A DNA stretch of 22,628 nt, taken from NCBI GenBank assembly GCA_910577415.1, contig CAJTLK010000024.1, positions 1 through 22,628 of the forward strand, given 5' to 3'. The notes under the pieces were generated by a model. It saw only the letters and a program-made list of their open reading frames with translations. It was not told where the DNA came from and ran no database searches. Made by a program: the position numbers and the translations under genes. Position 1 is the stretch's first letter, and every line of letters starts with the position of its first letter. Origin of the DNA: an uncultured Oscillospiraceae bacterium. GTDB lineage: Bacteria > Bacillota > Clostridia > Oscillospirales > Oscillospiraceae. Shown piece after piece: positions 6,591 to 15,900 of the stretch.

Positions 6591-6619
6591 ATTATAACGG
6601 CGGCGGGGAGAAAAGGCAA
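6591..6619 (-). promoter_or_regulatory. Promoter of the HAD phosphatase gene
   Basis: On the minus strand TTGCCT (complement of 6614-6619) and a perfect TATAAT (complement of 6591-6596) are spaced by 17 nt, about 35 nt upstream of the gene's start. The divergent side toward pyrH (about 6655-6715) is AT-rich, but I could not find a convincing -35/-10 pair there. Confidence 0.65.
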
Positions 6620-6727
6620 GGGCGGAAAACAAAGATGGAAAAACTTTGATTTCCCTCTATGCAAAAGGAGAAAAATATATTAAAATAGGATAAGCATAGC
6701 TTACATATTTATGGGAGGGGTATCATT

Positions 6728-7450
6728 ATGTCTGCGCCTGCCTATCATAGAGTGCTTTTGAAGATCAGCGGCGAGGCCCTGGCGGGAGAAGCCGGACGGG
6801 GGCTGGACTTCGACGTCATAGGCGAAGTGGCCCGGGTCATCAAGAAATGTGTCGCCCAGGGGGTCCAGGTGGGCATCGTTGTGGGCGGCGGCAACTTCTG
6901 GCGGGGCGTGAAGGACGGCGGAGACCGAATGGAGCGCACCCGGGCCGACCACATGGGGATGCTTGCCACCACCATCAACGCCCTGGCCGTCGCCGACGTG
7001 CTGGAGCAAAACGATGTGGAGGTCCGGGTCCAGACCGCCATTGAGATGAAGGCGGTAGCCGAGCCGTATATCCGCTCCCGGGCTATCCGGCACCTGGAGA
7101 AGGGGAGAGTGGTCATCTTTGGCTGCGGCACCGGCAACCCCTTCTTCTCCACCGATACCGCCGCCGTTCTCCGGGCCGCCGAGATCGACGCCGACGTGAT
7201 CTTACTGGCCAAGAACATCGACGGGGTCTACTCCGCCGATCCTAAGAAGGACGCCAGCGCCGTAAAATTTGATTCCATTACCTACGACGAGGTCCTCTCC
7301 CGGCATTTGCAGGTCATGGATTCCACAGCCACCAGTCTGTCTATGGACAACAGTATCCCTGTTATGCTCTTCGCCCTCAAGGACCCGGAAAACATCTACC
7401 GGGTGGTCATGGGTGAGAAGATCGGCACACTAATCAAGGAGGTAAAGTAA
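6728..7450 (+). CDS. pyrH: UMP kinase (PyrH)
   Basis: PyrH phosphorylates UMP to UDP with ATP. The 240-aa length and motifs are typical: RVLLKISGEAL at the N-terminus, VGGGNFWRG (52-60) for phosphate binding, ADHMGMLAT, GTGNPFFSTDTAA and LLAKNIDGVYSADP. It belongs to the amino-acid-kinase fold and is normally a UTP-inhibited hexamer. GGGAGGGG (6713-6720) lies 7 nt before the ATG. It is the first gene of a long plus-strand train; the usual upstream partners rpsB and tsf are absent here. The spacing to frr is 1 nt. Confidence 0.97.
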   Translation: MSAPAYHRVLLKISGEALAGEAGRGLDFDVIGEVARVIKKCVAQGVQVGIVVGGGNFWRGVKDGGDRMERTRADHMGMLATTINALAVADVLEQNDVEVRVQTAIEMKAVAEPYIRSRAIRHLEKGRVVIFGCGTGNPFFSTDTAAVLRAAEIDADVILLAKNIDGVYSADPKKDASAVKFDSITYDEVLSRHLQVMDSTATSLSMDNSIPVMLFALKDPENIYRVVMGEKIGTLIKEVK

Positions 7451-7451
7451 C

Positions 7452-8006
7452 ATGCAGGAGTTCAACAAGGAATTTGACGCCAAGATGCAAAAGACCATCG
7501 AAGTGGTGAACAGCGACTTTGCCTCTGTCCGGGCGGGCCGCGCCAACGCCGCCGTACTGGATAAGATCGTGGTGGACTACTACGGCACCCCCACCCCCAT
7601 CCAGCAGGTGGCCTCCATCTCTTCTCCCGATCCCCGGAGCCTGATGGTCTCCCCCTGGGACAGTTCTCTGCTCAAGGCCATTGAGAAGGCCATTCAGACC
7701 TCTGAGCTGGGCATCAACCCCCAGAACGACGGTAAGGTCATCCGTCTGCTGTTCCCCCAGCTCACTGAGGAGCGCCGTAAGGAACTGACCAAGCAGGTGC
7801 GCAAGTACGCCGAGAACGGCAAGGTCGCCATCCGCAACATCCGCCGGGACGCCATGGACCGGCTGAAGGCCGCCGAGAAGAAGGGCGAGATGACCGAGGA
7901 TGACCGCAAGGATTGCGAGAAGGAGCTTCAGGACATCACCGATAAGAACTGTAAGAAGATCGACGAGCTGTGCGAGAAAAAGGAAAAGGAGCTGATGGCG
8001 GTCTGA
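7452..8006 (+). CDS. frr: Ribosome recycling factor (Frr)
   Basis: Frr works with EF-G to split post-termination ribosomes. The 184-aa length is standard. Recognisable segments include S.RAGRANAAVLDKI..DYYGTPTP near the N-terminus, ISSPDPRSLMVSPWD, GINPQNDGKVIRL.FPQLTEERRKEL, and the charged three-helix-bundle C-terminus. AAGGAGG (7437-7443) inside the end of pyrH lies 8 nt before the ATG. The two genes are adjacent in most bacteria. The gene is followed by a hairpin that may reduce read-through into uppS. Confidence 0.97.
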   Translation: MQEFNKEFDAKMQKTIEVVNSDFASVRAGRANAAVLDKIVVDYYGTPTPIQQVASISSPDPRSLMVSPWDSSLLKAIEKAIQTSELGINPQNDGKVIRLLFPQLTEERRKELTKQVRKYAENGKVAIRNIRRDAMDRLKAAEKKGEMTEDDRKDCEKELQDITDKNCKKIDELCEKKEKELMAV

Positions 8007-8047
8007 TGACCGCCGGACAGCTGGCGCGTATCGAAACATAAACCACA

Positions 8048-8085
8048 GATTTCCCGCCGTTTCCCGGCGGGAAATCCGCTGTTTT
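8048..8085 (+). terminator. Hairpin with T-run between frr and uppS (attenuator or partial terminator)
   Basis: A perfect 12-bp stem (8048-8059 with 8065-8076) has a 5-nt loop. An outer ACA/TGT pairing with a 3-nt bulge extends it, and TTTT follows at 8082-8085. It lies in the only sizeable gap (93 nt) inside the long gene train. No second promoter is evident between it and uppS, so it more likely trims than ends transcription, or protects the pyrH-frr mRNA 3' end. Confidence 0.6.
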
Positions 8086-8099
8086 CCCGGAGGTGGAGC

Positions 8100-8840
8100 A
8101 TGGCGCTGTTCGGAAAAGATAAAAAGAAAAGCGACATCCCCCAGATCGTTCCCCGGCATGTGGCCATCATCATGGACGGCAACGGACGCTGGGCCAAGCG
8201 CCGGGGACTGCCCAGGACGGCAGGGCACGCCGCCGGAGCGGAGACCTTCCGCCGCGTGGCCTCCATTTGCCGGGAGTGGGGGGTGGAGTACCTGACGGTC
8301 TACGCCTTCTCCACGGAGAACTGGAAGCGGCCCGCCGAGGAGGTCTCGGCCATTATGGAGCTGCTGCGCAAGTATCTCTTAGAGGCCATCGCCGAGATGG
8401 AAAAGGAAAAGATCCGCATCGTCTTTTTCGGCGACCTCAGCCCGCTGCCCGCCGAGCTGCGTCAATTGGCGGAGGAGACGGTGGAGCGCTCGGCTAAGTA
8501 CGGTCCCTGCCAGGTGAACATCTGCCTCAACTACGGCGGACGGGATGAGTTGCTCCGGGCGGCCAGGGCCTTTGCCGCCGACTGCGCCGCGGGGAAGCGG
8601 ACGCCGGAGGAGCTGAGCGAGACGGTATTCTCCAATTACCTCTTCTCCGCCGGAATTCCCGACCCAGACCTGCTCATTCGTCCCGGCGGTGAGGAGCGTA
8701 TCTCCAACTTTCTGCTGTGGCAGGCGGCATACGCCGAGTTTTATTTTTCTGATGTGAACTGGCCGGATTTTGACCGGGAGGAATTGCGGAAAGCGTTTGC
8801 GGCCTATGCTCTCCGTCAGCGCCGGTATGGAGGGGTTTGA
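8100..8840 (+). CDS. uppS: Undecaprenyl diphosphate synthase (cis-prenyltransferase UppS)
   Basis: UppS condenses eight IPP units onto farnesyl diphosphate to make the C55 lipid carrier of peptidoglycan synthesis. The 246-aa protein has HVAIIMDGNGRWAKRRGLPR (catalytic D26), YAFSTENWKRP, the FFGDL segment, and LLIRPGGEERISNFLLWQ.AYAEFYF. The last motif has PGG where many family members have TSG, a common clostridial variant. GGAGG (8089-8093) lies 6 nt before the ATG. A lysine-rich stretch at residues 6-10 precedes the fold. The stop abuts the cdsA start directly. Confidence 0.96.
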   Translation: MALFGKDKKKSDIPQIVPRHVAIIMDGNGRWAKRRGLPRTAGHAAGAETFRRVASICREWGVEYLTVYAFSTENWKRPAEEVSAIMELLRKYLLEAIAEMEKEKIRIVFFGDLSPLPAELRQLAEETVERSAKYGPCQVNICLNYGGRDELLRAARAFAADCAAGKRTPEELSETVFSNYLFSAGIPDPDLLIRPGGEERISNFLLWQAAYAEFYFSDVNWPDFDREELRKAFAAYALRQRRYGGV

Positions 8841-9656
8841 ATGCTGAAGCGTGTGATAGTGGCAGTCGTCTGCGTTCCCATTCTCCTTGGCATGGTATAT
8901 GTGGCCCCGGTGTGGATGCTGCCGGCGGCGGTGGCGCTTTTGTCGGCCATCGCCATCTTTGAGGCCCTCTATTCCACCGGCTTCTTGCAGCATTCCCGGA
9001 TCACCGCCTACTCCATCCTTTTGGCGGGACTGATCCCCTTCTGGGTGTTCTATGACAGCCGCTCCCTGCCCGCCCTGCTGGGGCTTTTCATCTATGTGGT
9101 GCTCATCTTCTGCGACGCTATGGCAAGCCGCAAAAAGGTGGGGCTGGAGAAGATCGGCGGGGCCTTTTTTCTGAGTGTATTTATCCCGTTTTTCCTTTCC
9201 TCGTTTCTGCGGATACGGAAGCTGGAGGATTGGGGCTATTATATCATTCTGCCCTTTGTTATCGCATTCCTCTCCGACGCCTGCGCCCTCTTTGCGGGGA
9301 TGGCCTTTGGAAAGCATAAGCTGGCCCCCACGCTCTCGCCGAAGAAGACGGTGGAGGGCGCCATTGGCGGCGTGTGCGGAGCCACGGCGGCGGCGGTGCT
9401 CAGCGGCGTATTGGCAGGGCCTCTCTTCGGCGTGGAGGGCTGTCGGCTGTGGGTGCTGGCCGTCTATGGCGTGGTGGGCAGCGTCCTCTCTCAGCTGGGG
9501 GACCTGTCGTTTTCCTATATTAAGCGAGAGTATGGCCTGAAGGATTTTGGAGACCTGTTTCCCGGCCACGGAGGGGTACTGGACCGGTTCGACTCGGTGC
9601 TTTTCTGCGCCCCCTTTGTGGAGATCATGCTCTATCTGCTTCCGGTGGTGAAGTGA
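8841..9656 (+). CDS. cdsA: Phosphatidate cytidylyltransferase (CdsA)
   Basis: CdsA makes CDP-diacylglycerol from phosphatidate and CTP for phospholipid synthesis. The protein is 271 aa and very hydrophobic, with about eight membrane segments beginning at the N-terminus. The family signature is complete near the C-terminus: SQLGDLSFSYIKRE, then LKDFGDLFPGHGGVLDRFDS. The earlier LSPKKTVEGAIGG motif is also present. The ATG follows the uppS stop with no gap, and GGAGGGG at the end of uppS provides the ribosome site. Together with uppS it supplies membrane and wall lipid precursors. Confidence 0.95.
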   Translation: MLKRVIVAVVCVPILLGMVYVAPVWMLPAAVALLSAIAIFEALYSTGFLQHSRITAYSILLAGLIPFWVFYDSRSLPALLGLFIYVVLIFCDAMASRKKVGLEKIGGAFFLSVFIPFFLSSFLRIRKLEDWGYYIILPFVIAFLSDACALFAGMAFGKHKLAPTLSPKKTVEGAIGGVCGATAAAVLSGVLAGPLFGVEGCRLWVLAVYGVVGSVLSQLGDLSFSYIKREYGLKDFGDLFPGHGGVLDRFDSVLFCAPFVEIMLYLLPVVK

Positions 9657-9657
9657 T

Positions 9658-10800
9658 ATGATAAAAAACATTTCTCTTTTGGGCGCCACCGGCTCTATTG
9701 GCCGCCAGACCATCGAGGTGGCCCAGGTCCTTGGTATTACCATTTCCGCCCTGACGGCCAAGAGCAATGTGGAGCTGCTGGAGGAGCAATGCCGCCGGGT
9801 AAAGCCCAGACTGGCGGTGTGCATGGACCCCGGCGCGGCGGAGAGCCTGCGGGTGAAGCTGGCCGATACCGATATCAAGGTCTCCTCGGGGATGGAGGGG
9901 CTGATCGAGGCCGCCACCCTGCCGGGGACCGAGGCCGTGGTCACTGCGGTCATGGGCATGGTGGGACTGCGGCCCACCCTGGCCGCCATTGAAGAGGGGA
10001 AACACATCGCCCTGGCCAACAAGGAGACCCTGGTCTGCGCCGGGGAGCTGGTGATGAGGGCTGCCCAGGTCAAAGGCGTTGAAATTTTGCCGGTGGACTC
10101 CGAGCACTCGGCCATCTTTCAGTGCCTCCAGGGCTGCCGGGACAGGGGAGAAGTGAAACGGCTCATCCTCACCGCCTCAGGCGGGCCTTTTTTTGGCAGA
10201 AAGCGGGAGGAGCTGGAGGCCATGACGGTCTCCGACGCGCTCAAGCACCCCAACTGGTCCATGGGGGCCAAGATCACGGTGGATTCCGCCACCATGATGA
10301 ACAAGGGCCTGGAGGTCATTGAGGCCATGCGGCTCTACGAACTGCCCCTGGAAAAAATTTCGGTGGTCATCCACCGGGAGAGTATCATTCACTCCCTGGT
10401 GGAATACTGTGATAACGCCATCTTAGCGCAGCTGGGAGAGCCGGATATGCGTCTTCCCATTCAGTACGCGCTGACCTGGCCCCGACGGGCGCCCGGCCCG
10501 GCAAAACCGCTGGACTTATTGGGCTGCAAGGCCCTGACCTTTGCCCCGCCCGACGAGGTGAACTTCCCCTGCCTCTCCCTGGCCAAGGAGGCGGCCCGGA
10601 CCGGCGGCACCGCCACTGCCATCCTCAACGGCGCCAATGAGACGGCGGTGGGAGATTTCCTGGCGGGCAGGTGCGGCTTTATGGACATTCCCCGCCGGGT
10701 GGAAAAGGCCCTCCGAACAGTGAAGGCGGTCCAAGAGCCAACGCTGGACGACATCCTGGCCGCCGACGCCGAAGCCCGCCGGACGGCGGAAAAAGCCTGA
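9658..10800 (+). CDS. dxr: 1-deoxy-D-xylulose-5-phosphate reductoisomerase (Dxr/IspC)
   Basis: Dxr converts DXP to MEP with NADPH, the first committed step of the MEP isoprenoid pathway. The 380-aa length is normal. Seen in order: NADPH-binding GATGSIG (9-15), LANKETLVCAGELVM, LPVDSEHSAIFQCL (metal ligands), TASGGPFFG, DSATMMNKGLEVIEA, and HRESIIHSLVEY.DNAILAQLGEPDMRLPIQYAL. GGTGGTG (9644-9650) inside the end of cdsA lies 7 nt before the ATG, which starts 1 nt after the cdsA stop. It feeds the same pathway as ispG two genes downstream. Confidence 0.97.
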   Translation: MIKNISLLGATGSIGRQTIEVAQVLGITISALTAKSNVELLEEQCRRVKPRLAVCMDPGAAESLRVKLADTDIKVSSGMEGLIEAATLPGTEAVVTAVMGMVGLRPTLAAIEEGKHIALANKETLVCAGELVMRAAQVKGVEILPVDSEHSAIFQCLQGCRDRGEVKRLILTASGGPFFGRKREELEAMTVSDALKHPNWSMGAKITVDSATMMNKGLEVIEAMRLYELPLEKISVVIHRESIIHSLVEYCDNAILAQLGEPDMRLPIQYALTWPRRAPGPAKPLDLLGCKALTFAPPDEVNFPCLSLAKEAARTGGTATAILNGANETAVGDFLAGRCGFMDIPRRVEKALRTVKAVQEPTLDDILAADAEARRTAEKA

Positions 10801-10820
10801 TCGACCTTAGAGGTGAAAAT

Positions 10821-11906
10821 ATGCTCTATATCCTGATCGCCATTTTAATGTTTGGAGTGCTCATCGCCCTCCATGAATTCGGCCACTTTGCTGCCGCCAA
10901 GCTGTGCGGGGTCAAGGTGAATGAGTTCTCCATCGGCATGGGTCCCCAGGTCCTTCACACCGCTAAGGGGGAGACCGACTACTCCCTCCGGCTGCTGCCC
11001 ATCGGCGGTTTCTGCGCCATGGAGGGGGAGGAGGAGGGGGCCTCTACCGACCCACGGGCCTTTCCCAACCGGCCCTGGTGGCAGAGGCTCATTATTCTGC
11101 TGGGCGGCGTTTTTATGAACTTTTTGACGGGATTTCTTATTATTCTGTGCCTGTATTCCGCCAACGACGCCTTTTATGAGCCTGTCATTGCCGACTTCCA
11201 GCCCGGTGGCCAGGCCCAGACCCAGGGGATACAGCTGGGGGACCGCATCCACGCCGTCAACGGGCACCGGGTCTATCTTACAGAGGATATCTCTTTTTTC
11301 CTGGGCCGACGGGGGGAGGCCAAGGCCGACCTGGTGCTCTCCCGGAATGGGAAAAAGGTGGAACTGAAGGATTTTGAACTGTCGGTGATGACCAACTCCG
11401 ATGGTAGCCGCTGGCTGGGGCTGGGCATCACCACCACGCGGGTGGAGAATTCTCTGCCCCAGGTGCTGAAAACGGCCTGGCTCAAATCGGTGGACTATGT
11501 CCGCATGGTCTGGTACAGCCTGAGCGAGCTGATCCGGGGGGCTGTGGGGCTGCGGGAGATGTCCGGCCCTGTGGGGATCGTGGACATGGTGGGCCAGGTA
11601 GGGGAGCAGGGGGCCGAGGCGGCCCAGGAGGCCGGGATGTCCCGTTTCCTGGGGGCGCTGCTGAATATCCTCAGTTTTGTCTCCTTTATCGCTATCAACC
11701 TGGCGGTGATGAACCTGCTGCCCATTCCGGCCCTGGACGGCGGACAAATTCTGTTTATGGCCATCAATGGGATATACACCGCCGCGACCCGGCGGAAGCT
11801 GGACCCCAAATACCTCAATTATGTGACCGCCGCCGGGTTTGCCTGTCTGATGGCCTTGATGCTGCTGGTGACGGTCAGCGATATTCTGAAGAAGTTTGGT
11901 GTTTGA
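10821..11906 (+). CDS. rseP: Site-2 intramembrane zinc protease (RseP/RasP)
   Basis: This membrane metalloprotease cleaves within transmembrane segments, for example anti-sigma factors and signal-peptide remnants. The 361-aa protein starts MLYILIAILMFGVLIALHEFGHF with the zinc motif H18ExxH22 in the first membrane helix. A PDZ domain lies at about residues 110-190 (PGGQAQTQGIQLGDRIHAVNGHRV). The third zinc-ligand motif NLLPIPALDGG (D306) lies near the C-terminal helices. The start at 10821 is set by GAGGTG about 5 nt upstream and the immediate membrane helix; the frame is open further upstream into dxr without similarity. Its place between dxr and ispG is conserved in Firmicutes. The substrate here is unknown. 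Confidence 0.95.
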   Translation: MLYILIAILMFGVLIALHEFGHFAAAKLCGVKVNEFSIGMGPQVLHTAKGETDYSLRLLPIGGFCAMEGEEEGASTDPRAFPNRPWWQRLIILLGGVFMNFLTGFLIILCLYSANDAFYEPVIADFQPGGQAQTQGIQLGDRIHAVNGHRVYLTEDISFFLGRRGEAKADLVLSRNGKKVELKDFELSVMTNSDGSRWLGLGITTTRVENSLPQVLKTAWLKSVDYVRMVWYSLSELIRGAVGLREMSGPVGIVDMVGQVGEQGAEAAQEAGMSRFLGALLNILSFVSFIAINLAVMNLLPIPALDGGQILFMAINGIYTAATRRKLDPKYLNYVTAAGFACLMALMLLVTVSDILKKFGV

Positions 11907-11907
11907 T

Positions 11908-12945
11908 ATGACGAGACAAATTCATGTAGGCCCAGTGGCGGTGGGTGGCGGCGCCCCTGTGAGCATCCAGTCCATGTGCAACACCCCTACCCATGACGTG
12001 GAGGCTACGGTAGAGCAAATTCGCCGCCTGGAGGCGGCGGGGTGCGAGATCATTCGGGTGGCTGTCCCCGATATGCCAGCCGCCGAAGCCATTGGGGCCA
12101 TCAGGGCCGCCATCTCCATTCCTCTGGTGGTGGACATCCATTTCGACTACAAGCTGGCCCTGAAGTGCGTGGAGCAGGGCTGCGATGCCGTCCGCATCAA
12201 TCCGGGCAATATCGGTTCTCCTGACCGGGTGGCCGCCGTGGCTGAGGCGTGTAAAGGAAAAGGACTTCCGATCCGCATCGGGGTCAACGGCGGCTCGCTG
12301 GAAAAGCCACTTTTGGAGAAGTGCGGCGGCGTTACACCAGAAGCTCTGGTGGAGAGCGCCTTTGGACACATTAAGCTACTGGAGGACTGTGGATTTTACG
12401 ATATCTGTGTCTCCCTGAAGTCCTCCTCGGTGCCCCTCACGATGAAAGCGTACCAGCGGATGAGCCAAGAAAGCGATTACCCTTTACATATTGGCGTTAC
12501 CGAGACCGGGACGCCCAAGATGGGGATCTTGAAATCCGCCGTGGGCATTGGCGGGCTGCTGGCCCTGGGCATCGGCGATACCCTCCGGGTCTCCCTCTCC
12601 GCTGACCCCATCCAGGAGGTCTATGCCGCCCGAGATATCCTGAAGGCTGCCGGGATCCGCAGGGACGGCCCGGAGCTGATCTCCTGTCCCACCTGCGGAC
12701 GTACCCGCATCGACCTCATCGGCCTTGCCAACGAGGTGGAGGAGCGGCTGAAGGGGGTGGACAAGCCTATCACCGTGGCGGTGATGGGCTGCGTGGTCAA
12801 CGGCCCCGGCGAGGCGTCCGCCGCCGACGTGGGCATTGCCGGAGGCGTGGGGGAGGGCCTTCTCTTCAAGCGCGGCGAGATCGTGAAAAAGGTTCCCCAG
12901 GAGGCGCTGGTGGACGAGTTATTCAAGCTCATCGAGGAAATCTGA
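11908..12945 (+). CDS. ispG: 4-hydroxy-3-methylbut-2-en-1-yl diphosphate synthase (IspG/GcpE)
   Basis: IspG reductively opens MEcPP to HMBPP, the penultimate MEP-pathway step, using a [4Fe-4S] cluster. The 345-aa protein is the short bacterial form with a TIM barrel (SIQSMCNTPTHDVEAT, VDIHFDYKLAL, RINPGNIG, LHIGVTETG) and a C-terminal iron-sulfur domain. Cluster ligands are C260, C263, C295 and E302 (SCPTCGRT ... MGCVVNGPGE). The start at 11908 is 1 nt after the rseP stop; the upstream ribosome site is weak (AAGAAG), which suggests translational coupling. It needs a reductant such as flavodoxin or ferredoxin, not encoded in this window. Confidence 0.97.
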   Translation: MTRQIHVGPVAVGGGAPVSIQSMCNTPTHDVEATVEQIRRLEAAGCEIIRVAVPDMPAAEAIGAIRAAISIPLVVDIHFDYKLALKCVEQGCDAVRINPGNIGSPDRVAAVAEACKGKGLPIRIGVNGGSLEKPLLEKCGGVTPEALVESAFGHIKLLEDCGFYDICVSLKSSSVPLTMKAYQRMSQESDYPLHIGVTETGTPKMGILKSAVGIGGLLALGIGDTLRVSLSADPIQEVYAARDILKAAGIRRDGPELISCPTCGRTRIDLIGLANEVEERLKGVDKPITVAVMGCVVNGPGEASAADVGIAGGVGEGLLFKRGEIVKKVPQEALVDELFKLIEEI

Positions 12946-12982
12946 ACAGGCGAGACCTGTGAGACAAGGAGAGTCAGGCCCC

Positions 12983-15900
12983 ATGTCGCAAAAGATACCC
13001 TTTCTGAAAATTTTCTCCGCGTTTCCCGACAAGGCCGGGGAGGTTGCCCAGTGGCAGGTCACAGGCGCGGTGGTGGATAAAAGGACCCGGACCATCAAGG
13101 CCCAGGTCCTCTGTCCTGTTTTGCCCGATGAGGCGTTCCGCACCAGGGTGGAGGCGGCCCTGGCCGCGGCCTATGCGGTGGAGCGGGTGGAATTGACCCT
13201 GACCGCCGCCGATGGGGAGGCGGCGCGGCAGCCTTCCGCCGTGACGGAGGAGCAAGCGCCAAGGCCGGAGCCTTCCTATCCTGACCAGCCGCCCCTTCCC
13301 GAGCCGCCGCCGGAGGAGGATATCCCCCTGCCGGAGCCGCCCGATGAAGAGACCTGCCCGGAGGTGGAGGGCTACGGGGCGGAGCTGACCGACGAGGCCC
13401 AGGAGGCGTTTCGCCGCACCGAGGAGCTGCGTTCGGCGGCGTTGAAGGACATCCTGGCCAACTCCAGCTTGGGCAAGCAGCTGGAGGGGAAGGCGGCAAA
13501 GCTCCTCTTTGGACGCCGGGAGATCAAGGGCGAAAATGTGGAGATGGGTTCGCTGCAGCTGGACATGGGCACGGTGGTGGTGAAGGGCGAGGTCTTCGCC
13601 GTCAACCACCGGGAGCTGAAAAAGCGCAATGCTTGGGTGGTCTCCTTTGACGTCACCGACTATACCGGGGCCATCCGGGTCTCCAAGTTCTTTCAGGGGG
13701 ATGAGGGCAAGCCCCTGGTGGACAAGGTCCGGGTGGGCCAGCAGCTGCTTATCCAGGGCAAGCTGAATATAGACCGCTTCCTCAACGACATGGTGCTGGA
13801 GCCTATCACTGTGATGACGGCGGAGCGGGAGGTGCGCCAGGATTCCGCCGGCTGGGAGAAGCGGGTGGAGCTGCATCTGCATACCACCATGTCCGCCATG
13901 GACGCGCTCACCTCGGTCAGCCCCAAGCTTGGGCCAGAAAAGAACGCCGTCAAGCGGGCCGAGAGCTGGGGACACCGGGCCATCGCCATCACCGACCACG
14001 GTGTGGCCCAGGCGTTCCCTGACGCGTGGCACTCCGCCCGGGACATCAAGCTCCTCTATGGCGTGGAGGCATACTTTCTGAACGATATGGATGACCGCCT
14101 GGCCGTCCATGGCCATGTGAGCCAGGATTTCCACGGGGAGATCGTCTGCTTTGACCTGGAGACCACGGGCCTGAACAAAAACCGGGACATGATCATTGAG
14201 ATCGGCGCCGCCGTCCTCCGGGACGGCAAGGTGATGGAGACCTTCTCCACCTTCGCCAGTCCCGAGATGACCCTGCCCCGGGAGACGGTGGAGCTTACCG
14301 GCATCACGGACCGTATGCTTATCGGCGCGCCCAGCCAGGAGGAGGCGGTGGAGGCATTCCTGGCCTTTGTGGGGGACCGGCCCCTGGCGGCCCACAACGC
14401 CGAGTTCGACATGGGTTTTATCTCCGAGGCGTGCAAGAAGATGGACATTCCCTTTCCCAACGCCGCGGTGGATTCCCTGATCCTGGCCCAGAACCTGCTG
14501 CCGGAGCTGAAGGACCACAAGCTGGACACGGTGGCTAACCGCCTGAATCTGCCCGCCTTCAACCACCACCGGGCCTGTGACGACGCGGCTACGGTGGCCT
14601 ATATGCTCATCCCCCTTTTCCAAATGCTGGACGAGCGGGGGGTCCACCGCCTGGAGGACATCAACGCCGCCATGGTGCCCCTGCGGGGGGAGTGGCTTGC
14701 CCACCGGGCCAAGCGTGTGTTTCCCCACCACCTTATCATGCTGGCGAAGAACCAGATGGGGCTGCGGAACCTCTACCGCCTGATCTCCGATTCCTTCCTT
14801 GTCAACTACAAGGCGGGCAAGCCCATCATCCTGAAAAGCGAGATCGAAAAGCACCGGGAGGGGCTGATCCTTGGCTCGGCCTGCGAGGCGGGAGAGCTTT
14901 TCGGCGCGGTGAGCGAGGACAAGGACTGGGAGGAGCTGCGGCGCATCGCCTCCTGGTATGACTACCTGGAGATACAGCCGGTGTGCAACAACCTCTTCCT
15001 CCTCCGGCCCAACAAGCGCCGCAAGCGGGTGGCCGCAGAGGACCTGGAGGACCTGCGGGACTATAACCGCACCATCCTGGCCCTGGGCAAGGAGCTGGAC
15101 AAGCCGGTGTGCGCCACCGGGGACGTGCACTTCCTGGACCCCCAGGAGGAGGTCTACCGCCATATCCTCCTGGATTCCAAGGGCTTTGAGGACTGTGACG
15201 AGCCGCTGCCCATCTACTTCAAGACCACCAATGAGATGCTGGAGGAGTTTGCCTACCTGGGCACCGAGGACTGCCGTAAGGTGGTGGTCCGGGACCCCAA
15301 CCTCATTGCCGATATGTGTGAGCGGATGGACCCGCTGCCACAGGGGTTGTTTGCACCCAAGCTGGAAAACTCCGCCCAGGAGCTGGAGAAGCTGGTCTAC
15401 GACAAGGCCCACGAGCTGTATGGCGAGGAGCTTCCCCAGGTGGTCCAGGACCGTATCGACCTGGAGCTGCCCGGTATCATCAAGCGGAAATACGACGTCA
15501 TCTATATGTCGGCCCAAAAGCTGGTGCAGAACTCTCTGGAGCACGGCTACCTGGTGGGTTCCCGAGGTTCGGTAGGCTCGTCCATTGTGGCCTTCCTCTC
15601 TGGCATTACCGAGGTCAACTCTCTGCCCGCCCACTACCGCTGCCCCAAATGCAAGCACGCCGACTTTGACTTTGGCCGGGCCAACGGCTTTGGCTGCGGG
15701 GCGGACATGCCCGACGCGGTGTGCCCCATCTGCGGAACACCTTATGTCAAGGACGGCTTCGACATTCCCTTTGAGACCTTCCTGGGCTTCGGCGGCGACA
15801 AGGTGCCCGACATCGACCTGAACTTCTCCGGCGAGTACCAGTCCAAGGCCCATCGGTATACCTTTGAGCTGTTTGGCGACAGCCACGTCTTCCGGGCGGG

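Noticed and set aside
8379..10115. 578-codon minus-strand open frame across uppS, cdsA and dxr
   Set aside because: It crosses three clearly coded plus-strand genes and shows no family pattern; it is a codon-bias shadow.
12946..12960. Small hairpin ACAGG-N5-CCTGT between ispG and polC
   Set aside because: A 5-bp stem without a T-run is too weak to call a terminator or regulatory element.
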